NCBI RefSeq assembly: GCF_024347455.1
Contig: NZ_AP025484.1
Span: forward strand, 1,957,000-2,020,999
DNA from: Vibrio echinoideorum
GTDB taxonomy: Bacteria > Pseudomonadota > Gammaproteobacteria > Enterobacterales > Vibrionaceae
Length of the DNA stretch: 64,000 bases
Reading direction: 5' to 3'
The notes beneath the pieces are model-generated. The model was not told the origin of the DNA, made no database searches, and worked only from the letters and a program-made list of their open reading frames with translations. Positions within the stretch are counted from its first letter, which is position 1, and every line of letters begins with the position of its first letter. Both the position numbers and the translations under genes were made by a program. Of this stretch, positions 45,106 through 54,364 are shown piece by piece.

Positions 45106-45418
45106 GTTGAATCCTAATATCTATTAATATAAATGTTGTAGGGTTTAATGTTCGGTAACGTCAACAATAAACGGATAACGCATTTAGGCTGTATATCTAT
45201 AGAAGAACAGCAAGTCTCTATAAGACCGAGCACTTAAATGGCTATCGAACATGCCCCAATAAATCGAGTATCTGCGGTAGCTCAAGTCGATGGGTGTAAG
45301 ATAATAGAAGATTGGCTCGGGAAAAATAGCGAACACATCAAATCACTATGGCATTTAATGTCCATAATGAGTGATTAAGTGTGATCTTGATGTGCAGTGG
45401 AAAGCTAAGATCAGTGAC

Positions 45419-46285
45419 TTAGTACGCCTTTATGCCATGTTGACGCAATAATGGTGGAAGTACGCTATCTAGGTTAGGGATATCTTCCGGTGTCAGTTCG
45501 ATTAAGCTAAAGCCATGCTCACCGTATATTTCTCTCGTTTCAATGCGTTTTTCTTCAGCTATGGGAGCTGAATCGGTTCCCCAAAACTGGATGTACACCT
45601 TGCCACTTGGCAGATAAAAATCACTAATCACTTGTTTGGATATCGGTAGTGGACGTTCGTATGCATGAACGACTCCCGCCATATAAAGCCAGTTATCGAT
45701 GATCAGCTCTCCTTTTGAACGAACATAGTGCCCATCTAAGGTTCGGTGTTTCGCTTCAAACTTCTGGCGAAAGCTAGAAAACGATACATCAGTAGAATGG
45801 CTTTCAGCATCGTGTCCTAAAAACTCGACAACAGATTGCTTTAATCGTTTATTGCGGACTAACGAATCGTGCCACACCACGAATAAGTTCTGAGTCGCTT
45901 TATCTTCTCTCTGCTCACCACCGGCCTTCAGTCCCGTTGAGGTGACGTGCCAGCCGTCTTCTTCTTTCTTTATCCAGCCAAGCTCATTGAGCAATAAGTT
46001 GATTTTCTTTGCACTGAGCTGAAAGGCACTACCCAACTGAGTCGCGGTTAGCGTTTTTCCTGAGAATGAGTCTAAGTCGATGAGCAGTTTTTCTGGCCAT
46101 ACTATAAAGACACCAAACTTTTTGTGTTCTACATACTCTCCACCAAAGCTTTCTCCACGCTCTGTGAGCACCCAACGTTCTTGTGAGCGCACTATATAGC
46201 CAGCAATTTTTAAATCGCTGAACAGAGTTTTAGGTTCAATCCCTTTGTGTTTCGCAAGTGCTGATGTGGAAATCTTGTCTGACAT
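45419..46285 (-). CDS. hypothetical protein with N-terminal helix-turn-helix modules and a nuclease-fold C terminus
   Basis: 288 aa from ATG 46285 (GAGAAAACT before it; a longer frame to 46372 lacks support). The first about 150 residues look like two winged-helix modules of about 65 residues (SALAKHKGIEPKTLFSDLKIAGYI; TATQLGSAFQLSAKKINLLLNELGWI). The C-terminal part has SKGELIIDNWLY, ISDFYLPSGKVYIQFWG and a late GFSLIEL, the order of a PD-(D/E)XK-type endonuclease core: Glu, then Asp, then Q/E-x-W. The usual Glu of the last motif is Gln here. It may cut or bind DNA, but it has no phage or defence neighbours. Confidence 0.7.
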   Translation of the reverse strand: MSDKISTSALAKHKGIEPKTLFSDLKIAGYIVRSQERWVLTERGESFGGEYVEHKKFGVFIVWPEKLLIDLDSFSGKTLTATQLGSAFQLSAKKINLLLNELGWIKKEEDGWHVTSTGLKAGGEQREDKATQNLFVVWHDSLVRNKRLKQSVVEFLGHDAESHSTDVSFSSFRQKFEAKHRTLDGHYVRSKGELIIDNWLYMAGVVHAYERPLPISKQVISDFYLPSGKVYIQFWGTDSAPIAEEKRIETREIYGEHGFSLIELTPEDIPNLDSVLPPLLRQHGIKAY

Positions 46286-46573
46286 AGTTTTCTCAAATCG
46301 CAGAGTGACTGCAGGGTTGGTGTTGAAGGGAAGTTTAGGAAACATCATTTGAACAGATAAATACCATATCACATCTATTAATGCGAACTGCAGATCACTG
46401 GTCTATGTTTTTAATAGAGTGCCATGTCTTATTTAAGAATGTTGATTAGGTTCTATTTGTGTAATTAAATTACATAAAATAAGCTTCGAACCATACTGAT
46501 GCATATGGATTGAGCATGATACGGCGTTCCTTTGTACGGTATTTATAGATTCTAGATACTGTTTTTTATTAAG

Positions 46574-46589
46574 TGTGATTTAAATCACT
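46574..46589. promoter_or_regulatory. CRP site upstream of mtlA (distal)
   Basis: TGTGATTTAAATCACT fits TGTGA-N6-TCACA with one mismatch. A weaker half-site, TGTGATCTGCATCTAT, lies at about 46618-46633. Confidence 0.8.
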
Positions 46590-46733
46590 ATTTATTTTTA
46601 AGTATTACAAAAGTAAGTGTGATCTGCATCTATATTGAATGATATTTATTATCGTTTATTTTGCTTTGTAATTTAAATTCATGCTGTTTTTGTGATCCAT
46701 AATGCCCTTGCTAACCCCAAAGTGTTTTTTGTG

Positions 46734-46749
46734 TGTGATGTATGTCACG
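46734..46749. promoter_or_regulatory. CRP site upstream of mtlA (proximal)
   Basis: TGTGATGTATGTCACG matches TGTGA-N6-TCACA with one mismatch, 108 bases before the mtlA ATG. The whole 571-base gap 46286-46856 is AT-rich control sequence. In V. cholerae the antisense RNA MtlS arises opposite the mtlA leader; a homologue may lie here but I could not place its ends. Confidence 0.85.
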
Positions 46750-46856
46750 AAATATGGGTCGAGGTGCATTTTAGAAATGTTGTGATACATTTTAATCGAC
46801 TTTTGAGTAAACACTTTCGGTCATTTGACCAACCAATACATTACGGGGTTCTACCT

Positions 46857-48743
46857 ATGTTATCACCAGAAGCTAAGATTAAGGTTCAAAACTTTGGTCG
46901 TTTCTTATCCAATATGGTAATGCCAAACATCGGCGCATTTATTGCGTGGGGTTTCATTACAGCACTATTTATCCCAACAGGTTGGTGGCCTAACGAAACG
47001 TTAGCATCAATGGTTGGTCCTATGATCACATACCTTCTACCGCTATTGATTGGTTACACTGGTGGTAAAATGGTAGGCGGCGACCGTGGTGCGGTTGTTG
47101 GTGCGATTACAACGATGGGTGTCATCGTTGGTACTGATATCCCTATGTTCATGGGAGCGATGATTGTCGGCCCTCTAGGTGGTATCGCAATTAAGAAATT
47201 CGATGAAGCTGTTCACGGTAAAGTGAAGAGTGGTTTCGAAATGCTAGTGAACAACTTCTCTGCTGGCATCATCGGTATGATCTGCGCAATCATCGCATTC
47301 GTTGTGATTGGTCCTGCAGTTAAAGTACTGTCTGGTGCTCTTGCTGCTGGTGTTAACGCAATGGTTGAAGCTGGTGCCCTTCCTTTAGCTTCTATCTTTG
47401 TTGAACCTGCGAAAATCCTTTTCCTAAACAACGCAATCAACCACGGTATCTTTTCTCCATTAGGTATCCAGCAATCTGAAGAAATTGGTCGTTCAATTTT
47501 CTTCCTAATTGAAGCGAACCCAGGTCCTGGTTTTGGTCTTCTACTTGCTTATATGGTATTTGGTAAAGGTAGTGCGAAACAGTCTGCTGCTGGCGCATCT
47601 ATCATCCACTTCCTAGGTGGTATCCACGAAATTTACTTCCCTTACGTACTAATGAACCCACGTCTAATTCTTGCTGTTATCGCAGGTGGTATGACAGGTG
47701 TATTCACTAACGTAATGTTTGATTCTGGCCTTATCTCTCCAGCATCTCCAGGTTCTATTTTTGCAGTTCTATTGATGACGCCAAAAGGCTCTTACGTTGG
47801 TGTTGTTCTTTCTGTTATCGCATCAACCGCTGTGTCTTTCATCGTAGCTTCAATCCTACTTAAGACTGCAGCTCAAGGTGACGACGAAGATTCACTAGAA
47901 AAAGCATCAGCGCAAATGAAAGACATGAAAGCGTCTTCTAAAGGTGCGGCATCAGGTGCAAACGTGAACCTAACTGATGTAGAAGCAGTGTATGTAGCGT
48001 GTGATGCGGGTATGGGGTCAAGTGCAATGGGTGCCGGTCTACTGCGTAAAAAAGTAGAAGCAGCAGGCCTGAACATTGTGGTAACCAACTACGCAATCAA
48101 CAATCTACCAGCTGATTCGCAAATTGTTATTACACACAAAGACCTAACAGACCGTGCACGTAAAACCGTACCAGGTGCAATGCATATGTCTCTTAACAAC
48201 TTCTTAGATGGTGCTGTATACGACCAGCTAGTTGCAGACCTTGTAGAAGCAAAAAGTGGCGAAGCAAAAGCGCCAGTGACTGCAGCCGCTCCTACACAGA
48301 AAGGCAACAAACTTGCACTAACTAACGACAGCATCTTCCTTGGCCTTAAAGCTACGCAGAAAGAAGACGCTATCAAGTTTGCTGGCGACCAATTAGTAAA
48401 ACTTGGCAACGTGTCACCTGAATACGTAGACGGTATGTTTGCTCGTGAAGAGCTTGTGTCTACTTACTTAGGCGAGTCTATCGCGGTACCACACGGCACA
48501 ATCGAAGCAAAACAATACGTACAAAAAACCGGCATCGTGTTCTGCCAATACCCTGAAGGCATTCAGTGGGGCGAAGACGAAGATGATATCGCTAAGATGG
48601 TTATCGGTATTGCAGCACAAGGCGATGAACACAACATGGTGTTGATGGCTATTACCAATTCACTTGATGACGAAGAAGCCGTGGAATGCTTACAGAACAC
48701 AACTAACCCAGATGATGTTCTACGTATTCTAAACGGAAATTAA
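46857..48743 (+). CDS. mtlA: mannitol-specific PTS transporter, EIICBA
   Basis: Imports mannitol and phosphorylates it to mannitol-1-phosphate. 628 aa in three domains: membrane EIIC (about 1-340; starts KIKVQNFGRFLSNMVMPNIGAF as in E. coli), EIIB (about 370-465; phospho-Cys in VACDAGMGSS) and EIIA (about 485-628; phospho-His in VPHGTIE). I chose ATG 46857 by homology with E. coli MtlA, although the frame stays open 55 codons upstream. First gene of the mtlA-mtlD-mtlR operon; CRP sites lie upstream. Confidence 0.95.
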   Translation: MLSPEAKIKVQNFGRFLSNMVMPNIGAFIAWGFITALFIPTGWWPNETLASMVGPMITYLLPLLIGYTGGKMVGGDRGAVVGAITTMGVIVGTDIPMFMGAMIVGPLGGIAIKKFDEAVHGKVKSGFEMLVNNFSAGIIGMICAIIAFVVIGPAVKVLSGALAAGVNAMVEAGALPLASIFVEPAKILFLNNAINHGIFSPLGIQQSEEIGRSIFFLIEANPGPGFGLLLAYMVFGKGSAKQSAAGASIIHFLGGIHEIYFPYVLMNPRLILAVIAGGMTGVFTNVMFDSGLISPASPGSIFAVLLMTPKGSYVGVVLSVIASTAVSFIVASILLKTAAQGDDEDSLEKASAQMKDMKASSKGAASGANVNLTDVEAVYVACDAGMGSSAMGAGLLRKKVEAAGLNIVVTNYAINNLPADSQIVITHKDLTDRARKTVPGAMHMSLNNFLDGAVYDQLVADLVEAKSGEAKAPVTAAAPTQKGNKLALTNDSIFLGLKATQKEDAIKFAGDQLVKLGNVSPEYVDGMFAREELVSTYLGESIAVPHGTIEAKQYVQKTGIVFCQYPEGIQWGEDEDDIAKMVIGIAAQGDEHNMVLMAITNSLDDEEAVECLQNTTNPDDVLRILNGN

Positions 48744-48771
48744 TACGCTCTAGTCAAGCTCCTGAGTGAAG

Positions 48772-48800
48772 GAGGCCGGTGTCCCCCCACTGGCCTCATT
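48772..48800 (+). terminator. hairpin between mtlA and mtlD
   Basis: GAGGCCGGTG pairs with CACTGGCCTC (one G-U) over a 6-base loop, then ATTTT. It may partly terminate and lower mtlD and mtlR relative to mtlA. Confidence 0.75.
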
Positions 48801-48933
48801 TTCGGTCTTACTCTTTATCGGTTTTAAAGATTCAGTCTGAATAGCTTACTGTTTAATGCTCAGAACGACGATTTCAAGGCATGTTGTTGAGTGGTTAGCT
48901 ATCTAGATTCAAATATTTATAAGGTCTAAAATT

Positions 48934-50082
48934 ATGAAAGCGTTACATTTTGGTGCAGGTAATATCGGTCGTGGTTTCATTGGTAAGCTTCTTTCTGATG
49001 CTGGTATGAAGGTTACGTTTGCAGACGTAAATGAAACGGTTGTTAATGCGTTAATTGAGCGTCAAGAGTACCCAGTAAAGATTGTTGGTGAAGAGTGTGT
49101 TGTAGAAGTTGTTAAGAACGTAACAGCAGTGAACTCGGCGACAAACGCAGTGGTAGATTGCATTGCTGAGTCTGATCTTGTAACAACAGCGGTAGGCCCA
49201 ACGGTTCTTAAGATTATCTCTAAATCGATCGCTCAAGGTATTGAAAAACGTGCTGCGGCAGGTAACACTGCTCCAATGAACGTAATCGCGGCAGAAAACA
49301 TGGTTCGCGGTACTAGCCAATTAAAAGCAGCAGTTTTAGAGCACCTTTCTGATGAAATGAAAGCGTTCACTGAAGAGCGCATTGGCTTTGTTGACTCAGC
49401 GGTTGACCGTATTGTTCCACCTGCAGAAGCGGGCGAAACAGACCCTCTAGCTGTGACCGTTGAAACGTTCAGCGAGTGGATTGTAGATCAAACACAATTT
49501 AAGGGTGAGATTCCAAACATCCCTGGTATGGAATGCACTGATAACCTAATGGCTTTCGTTGAGCGTAAACTGTTTACCCTTAACACTGGTCACTTAGTAA
49601 CGGCTTACCTTGGTGTTCTTGCTGGCCATGAGACAATCAAAGATTCTATTGAAGACGACGTAATCCGCGCTGAAGTAACTGCAACAATGGAAGAAAGCGG
49701 TGCTGTGCTTATTAAGCGTTACGGTTTTGACCCGGAAGCTCACGCAGCCTACATCCAAAAAATCCTTGGTCGTTTTGCAAACCCATTTTTACGTGACGAA
49801 GTTGATCGTGTTGGCCGTCAGCCAATCCGTAAACTGAGTCCACAAGACCGCCTAGTTAAGCCATTAAACGGCACATTGGAGTATGGTCTTCCAAACGCTC
49901 ATCTCGTAAAAGCGATTGCAGCGGCTTTCCATTACAAGAATGAAGATGACCCGCAAGCGGTTGAACTTCAGGCAATGTTTGCAGAAAAAGGGTTCGCTGA
50001 GACATTAGCGCATTATTCTGAGCTGAATAGTGACTCAGAAGTTGTTAAACTAGCGAAAGAAGCTTATCTAGCATTGAAATGA
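48934..50082 (+). CDS. mtlD: mannitol-1-phosphate 5-dehydrogenase
   Basis: Oxidises mannitol-1-phosphate to fructose-6-phosphate with NAD+. 382 aa, the same as E. coli MtlD. The nucleotide fold begins [17 protein letters not shown], and the C-terminal helical domain carries the catalytic region [21 protein letters not shown] with the active-site Lys. AAGGTC precedes the ATG. A hairpin follows the stop before mtlR. Confidence 0.96.
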   Translation: MKALHFGAGNIGRGFIGKLLSDAGMKVTFADVNETVVNALIERQEYPVKIVGEECVVEVVKNVTAVNSATNAVVDCIAESDLVTTAVGPTVLKIISKSIAQGIEKRAAAGNTAPMNVIAAENMVRGTSQLKAAVLEHLSDEMKAFTEERIGFVDSAVDRIVPPAEAGETDPLAVTVETFSEWIVDQTQFKGEIPNIPGMECTDNLMAFVERKLFTLNTGHLVTAYLGVLAGHETIKDSIEDDVIRAEVTATMEESGAVLIKRYGFDPEAHAAYIQKILGRFANPFLRDEVDRVGRQPIRKLSPQDRLVKPLNGTLEYGLPNAHLVKAIAAAFHYKNEDDPQAVELQAMFAEKGFAETLAHYSELNSDSEVVKLAKEAYLALK

Positions 50083-50091
50083 TAAACCATC

Positions 50092-50115
50092 AAAGTGCCA
50101 CACCAGTGGCACTTT
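50092..50115 (+). terminator. terminator-like hairpin between mtlD and mtlR
   Basis: AAAGTGCCAC pairs perfectly with GTGGCACTTT over 4 bases, followed by CTTATT. If mtlR starts at 50133, this lies in its leader and may act as an attenuator. Confidence 0.7.
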
Positions 50116-50132
50116 CTTATTGCCGAGCCGTT

Positions 50133-50669
50133 ATGCCAATACAAACTAGCCACGAAACTGAATTACTCGAAGCCCTATCTGAAGCTGAGAGCGCTAGCGC
50201 CTGTCTAATGGCGGCTTACGATGCATTGGACGACACGGTAGATGCCGTATTAAAAAACATTTTCAAGAAAGACGACACGGCAATTAAATTTGTTGTTGAA
50301 CCACTTCTCAACAGTGGCGGGCCGTTGGGCGAGATTATGATCCGCGCTAAGCTGCTATTAGGGCTTGGTGTGATCAGTAAAGAGCTCTACGATGATTTAG
50401 AGATTTTCGTTACCTTGAAAGAGTGGGCGAAAATACAAGGTGAAGATACCAGCTTCACAGAAGTCGACGTGATATTTGAGCTCAACAAGGTGCAGGCGAT
50501 TCAACGCATAATGCCTATCGAATATGACTCGGAGATGGTGGAAACCATGTCGGGCCCAATGCTTCAAATGTTCTTGGGTCGACACAATCAGAAAGTGAAG
50601 TCGACGATCGTTTTGGCTATCACTGACATTATCACGACCTTATGCCGAGATAACGCACTGAGTTCTTAG
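50133..50669 (+). CDS. mtlR: mannitol operon repressor MtlR
   Basis: Helical repressor of mannitol genes, 178 aa from ATG 50133. Conserved family region: FKKDDTAIKFVVEPLLNSGGPLGEIMIRAKLLLGLGVIS (positions about 46-84). MtlR lacks a classical HTH. The frame is open to 50079 (196 aa), but that start would place a 10-bp hairpin inside the coding region; both starts remain possible. Third gene of the mtl operon. Confidence 0.9.
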   Translation: MPIQTSHETELLEALSEAESASACLMAAYDALDDTVDAVLKNIFKKDDTAIKFVVEPLLNSGGPLGEIMIRAKLLLGLGVISKELYDDLEIFVTLKEWAKIQGEDTSFTEVDVIFELNKVQAIQRIMPIEYDSEMVETMSGPMLQMFLGRHNQKVKSTIVLAITDIITTLCRDNALSS

Positions 50670-50857
50670 TTCTAGTTTGCAGTCCTGCTTATCTTGTTTC
50701 ACATCCTACATATCTTGTAGCTGTTCGTTCGTTTCAATCCAAAGCTTAAAATGATGGCGGTTTCTCTCGTTGGGGAAATCGCTTTGTTGTTTTTGTGTCT
50801 ATCAAAAACTCTCGACACTTTCCCCCCGCTTATCAAATACAAAAGTAGCAGATACAA

Positions 50858-50882
50858 AAAAAGCCACACTCAGTGGCTTTTT
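50858..50882. terminator. bidirectional terminator between mtlR and nagB
   Basis: AAAAAGCCAC pairs with GTGGCTTTTT over a 5-base loop; there are T-tracts on both strands. Confidence 0.9.
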
Positions 50883-50933
50883 CTATTCAAGACGCTTTTC
50901 TATTAAAAACGGCTATCTATTCAAGACAATCGA

Positions 50934-51734
50934 TTATAGGTCTTGGATGTTCTCAGCTTCTAGCTCTTGGAAGTAGCGTAGAGTCTTAACTTTTAGCTCT
51001 TGTTGAGCTGGCTCATCAGCAACGATGATAGCTTTACGGTGCATCTGTAGAGCGGTAACAGTCCACATGTGGTTTACAGAACCTTCGATAGCCATTTGAA
51101 GCGCTTGCGCTTTGTTGTGGCCTAGAGAAAGGATCATTACTTCTTCAGAATCTAGAAGAGTAGCAACACCGATAGTTAGTGCGTATTTAGGAACTTGGTT
51201 GATGTCGCCATCGAAGAAACGAGAGTTCGCGATACGAGTGTCTTCAGTCAACGTTTTGATACGAGTGCGTGAAGATAGAGAAGAACCTGGCTCATTGAAT
51301 GCGATGTGACCGTCGATGCCTACGCCGCCCATGAACAGGTTGATTTTGCCGTATGAACGGATTTTCTCTTCGTATGCTGCACAGTGAGCATCGATGTCTT
51401 CAGCTTTTCCGTCTAGCAGGTTGATGTTTTCTGCTTGGATATCAACGTGGTTGAAAAAGTTCTCGTGCATGAATGTGCGGTAAGACTCTGGGTGGTTAGG
51501 GTCGATACCAACGTACTCATCCATGTTGAATGTTACAACGTGCTTGAAGCTTACTTCGCCAGCTTTGTGTAGCTCAATTAGCGCAGCGTAAGTAGTTAGA
51601 GGTGTGCTACCAGTAGGAAGACCTAGTACAAATGGACGCTCAGCAGTAGGAGCGAATTTGTTGATAGAATCTGCGATGTGACGAGCAGCCCATTTACCTA
51701 CTTTAGCTTTGTTGCTTAATGGAATAAGTCTCAT
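50934..51734 (-). CDS. nagB: glucosamine-6-phosphate deaminase
   Basis: Converts glucosamine-6-phosphate to fructose-6-phosphate and ammonia, feeding amino sugars from chitin into glycolysis. 266 aa, as in E. coli NagB. Motifs: [10 protein letters not shown] near the N terminus, NMDEYVG (about 68), [20 protein letters not shown] (about 134-153, with the catalytic Asp and His). I chose ATG 51734 (AGGGGC upstream); the frame extends to 51788 without support. It stands apart from other nag genes. Confidence 0.95.
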   Translation of the reverse strand: MRLIPLSNKAKVGKWAARHIADSINKFAPTAERPFVLGLPTGSTPLTTYAALIELHKAGEVSFKHVVTFNMDEYVGIDPNHPESYRTFMHENFFNHVDIQAENINLLDGKAEDIDAHCAAYEEKIRSYGKINLFMGGVGIDGHIAFNEPGSSLSSRTRIKTLTEDTRIANSRFFDGDINQVPKYALTIGVATLLDSEEVMILSLGHNKAQALQMAIEGSVNHMWTVTALQMHRKAIIVADEPAQQELKVKTLRYFQELEAENIQDL

Positions 51735-51980
51735 TGATTTTGCCCCTAGAAATAAAATTTTATAGTGTTCTGAAACATTAATTCGCATTATAAAATAAGT
51801 TATTAAATTCCGCTATTGTTTTAGGTCAAGTTTTTGCTTTTTTCGTCGTATCTGTGACTAGAACTCTCAAATTTGCACAATTATTGTATGGATATTTGGT
51901 AGCGTTAAACAAGATTAATACGTTTGTCATATATCGTCAGGTAGGTTTGATTCAGGGTCTGAAAGATCAACAAGCTTTGT

Positions 51981-52012
51981 GAGTGGATGAGTGGATGAGT
52001 GGATGAGTGGTT
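51981..52012 (+). repeat. three and a half tandem copies of GAGTGGAT
   Basis: An 8-bp array in the 575-base gap upstream of nagB (51735-52309). The rest of the gap is AT-rich and presumably holds the nagB promoter near 51740-51850. I see no gene in it. Confidence 0.92.
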
Positions 52013-52263
52013 GGATGGTCAGGAGTGCAATGGACGTATGATCAAAGAGTGATGCTTATGTGGCACTGCCGTGCAAAAAAGAGGAGAAAAAGTGAGGAAG
52101 TATCACCGACAGGCGTGAATGAGCATGGGTATATTTAAGAATAGTGATTATTCAAAGCTATCACTATGAATTTCCTATAAATATTGGTAAAACTGGACAG
52201 GTTGGCTAAACTTACTAATTACGAAGAAGATGCGTGTTTGTTTTAAGTTGCCGCTAATATGCT

Positions 52264-52296
52264 ATGAAAAAAAGCCCAAAGTGATTAGGTATCACT
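52264..52296 (-). terminator. terminator of maoP
   Basis: On the minus strand GCTCAAAGTGAT pairs with ATCACTTTGGGC (one G-U), followed by TTTTTTT. Confidence 0.9.
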
Positions 52297-52309
52297 TTGA
52301 GCAGTTTTA

Positions 52310-52663
52310 CTAATCTTCTAACACTAACTCTCTTTCGTATTCTTCCCTAGGCACTTCACCGCGTTTGCAGCCGTTTAGGGTATGAAAGCGACGGCGTCCA
52401 CGAGCCAGTTGAATGTACTTCAACCAAACACGGTCTAACTTGGACTTAGCCTTATGAGGGTGAGCCAATACTTTGATGAAATGTCTTTCTTCAGCATTGG
52501 TCGGTGTTAGTTCACCAGTCTCAAGTGCAAGCATAGTGTCACCAAACAAGGTTAGGATTTCTTCTTCTGAAAGAGTAAAATCACCTGACTTAGCGAACCC
52601 TCGTGGGAATTTAATGGTGTCATAAAAACGTTTTTTTCCGTGTCGGAATTCGGTCTCAGACAT
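52310..52663 (-). CDS. maoP: MaoP (DUF413/YifE) macrodomain Ori protein
   Basis: 117 aa, small and basic. The family block is FRHGKKRFYDTIKFPRGFAKSGDFT at the N terminus and ARGRRRFHTLNG near the end. In E. coli MaoP (YifE, 112 aa) works with the nearby site maoS to organise the Ori macrodomain of the chromosome. The divergent neighbour is hdfR, exactly as in E. coli, which strengthens the assignment. Confidence 0.92.
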   Translation of the reverse strand: MSETEFRHGKKRFYDTIKFPRGFAKSGDFTLSEEEILTLFGDTMLALETGELTPTNAEERHFIKVLAHPHKAKSKLDRVWLKYIQLARGRRRFHTLNGCKRGEVPREEYERELVLED

Positions 52664-52819
52664 ATCAGCCTCAGTAATGTGGTTAGATAGAAATTAGTGT
52701 TTATTGCTCACGCGAAAATATTGTTAAAAGGCTAAAATAGGAAACAAAACGTTTTTGCCTTTACGATAAACAATCCTAGATCGGCTAGTTAGCAGATTTA
52801 TTACAGAGATGTATTTTTG

Positions 52820-53710
52820 ATGGATGTGAAAGTATTTAGAACCTTTCTTGAGGTTGCAAGGGTGCGCCACTTTGGGCGCGCAGCTGAAAACTTGTATTTA
52901 ACACAAGCAGCGGTGAGTGCGAGGATCAAACAGCTTGAAGGCTATTTTGATACTCAGCTCTTCATTCGTGACCGCAATAACATCAAGCTTACCTCTTCCG
53001 GTGAGCGTTTGATTGGTTATGCTGAAGTGATGGTATCCACCTTACAACAAGCTAAGTTTGAGCTGTCGTTAGAGAGTGGAAAAGCCTTGCAGTTAACACT
53101 AGGTGGCACTCCGAATATTTGGGATGCGTATCTGCAAAACTGTTTAAGCGTAGTGACCGATTCTTTTGGTGGTTATGGCTTCATGGCTGAGGTGATGGGG
53201 CGCGAGCAACTGAACCGTAATTTGCTAGAGCGAACCTTAGATATGGCTTTCGCCTTCGATCAAATTAAAGCGGAAGAGCTAAACTGTAAAAAAGTCGCTG
53301 ATTTGGTTTTGGTGTTGGTATCAACGCAGCAAGATGATCTGGAATCTGTGTTCCAACATAAGTATGTGTATGTCGATTGGGGAACGCGCTTCGGTTCAGA
53401 ACACGCAGAACGTCACCCTAAAGTTCCAGCTCCGTATCTACGTACCTCTACGGCTCGTATTGCCCTCGATTTCATTTTAGAGAAAGGTGGCAGTGCGTAT
53501 TTACCTGTTTCTATGGTTGAACCTTTTATCGATTCAGGTCAGCTGCATAAGGTGAAAGGGGTAGAAGATTGGTATCGCCCAATTTATCTCAGCTACCGTA
53601 AAAGCAGTACCTCGGTTGATGCGATCATGCAGGTCGAGAAGCTGGTTAACGAGATTGATCCATCGACCGCTTATACGTTGCAACAAGCCGCTGAACAAGC
53701 ACCAGAGTAA
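52820..53710 (+). CDS. hdfR: HdfR, LysR-family regulator
   Basis: 296 aa. The N-terminal HTH (VFRTFLEVARVRHFGRAAENLYLTQAAVSARIKQLE) is very close to E. coli HdfR, which represses flhDC and affects other genes. A ligand-binding domain follows. It is divergent from maoP across 156 bases. ATG 52820 is preferred to the overlapping TTG 52817. Targets in this organism are unknown, as many Vibrio lack flhDC. Confidence 0.9.
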   Translation: MDVKVFRTFLEVARVRHFGRAAENLYLTQAAVSARIKQLEGYFDTQLFIRDRNNIKLTSSGERLIGYAEVMVSTLQQAKFELSLESGKALQLTLGGTPNIWDAYLQNCLSVVTDSFGGYGFMAEVMGREQLNRNLLERTLDMAFAFDQIKAEELNCKKVADLVLVLVSTQQDDLESVFQHKYVYVDWGTRFGSEHAERHPKVPAPYLRTSTARIALDFILEKGGSAYLPVSMVEPFIDSGQLHKVKGVEDWYRPIYLSYRKSSTSVDAIMQVEKLVNEIDPSTAYTLQQAAEQAPE

Positions 53711-53752
53711 CGGCATTCGCGGTAAGCAACGGCTTTGTTGATTAGATTCAAT

Positions 53753-53795
53753 AAAAAATGGCTCCTAACTAGTTATAGAGTTGGGAGCCATTTTT
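53753..53795 (+). terminator. terminator of hdfR
   Basis: AAAATGGCTCCTAACT pairs with AGTTGGGAGCCATTTTT. It may work in both directions. Confidence 0.9.
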
Positions 53796-53924
53796 GTTTT
53801 AAACCAGAGATGATTTTCTTTTCCAAATCAGAGATAACCCTAACTCGGATAAAACCGTTTAAGCCTGGTATGCGTAACCTTTTTTAAAAGCCCTATCACT
53901 TCAAAGCACTATTCTTCGAAAATT

Positions 53925-54128
53925 CTAGAGATTCATTAGATTCTCAATAGACTCTTCAAGAGAGTGTGACAGGTATGAATGGATTTGATTGCCATCCGTT
54001 GCGTCAATCTCAATTTTAGAAATCCCCTTACTCGCTTCGTCTTCAAGAAAGCTGAGAGACTGCTCTACTGATTGACTGGTGAGAACCTGTTGGTTTGATA
54101 AAACAATACGACACGTGTGAAGAACCAT
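53925..54128 (-). CDS. small hypothetical protein
   Basis: 67 aa from ATG 54128 (AAGGAAAAGGCT just before it). It has an N-terminal strand (MVLHTCRIVLSNQQVLT), a helix (SVEQSLSFLEDEASKG), a strand (KIEIDA) and a helix: a compact beta-alpha-beta-alpha fold without known motif. No partners are nearby. The good ribosome-binding site supports its being real. Confidence 0.6.
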   Translation of the reverse strand: MVLHTCRIVLSNQQVLTSQSVEQSLSFLEDEASKGISKIEIDATDGNQIHSYLSHSLEESIENLMNL

Positions 54129-54364
54129 AGCCTTTTCCTTTTTATATTCGACAGGTCTCTGCATCTTAGTGTGCTAAGTACCTATCGTTGACGTTGTGAG
54201 AAGAGTTTCTTCTCAAGGTTAAATTTAGTCGAATTGCGTGAAAAGAAAACCCTTTTTTGTGATTTATCTAACCTTCAGTTCCGAAAGTGGCTAGCGACAA
54301 TGACAGTTCACGGTAAACTTTTAGGTATCGGAGTAAAAGTTATGGCAAATGGGAAGAGCACAGC

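Noticed and set aside
46690..46860. A defined MtlS gene opposite the mtlA leader
   Set aside because: Expected from V. cholerae, but I could not find a promoter and terminator that would set its ends, so it is given only as a lead.
51735..51850. NagC operator upstream of nagB
   Set aside because: AT-rich dyads are present, but none fits the NagC site well enough to call.
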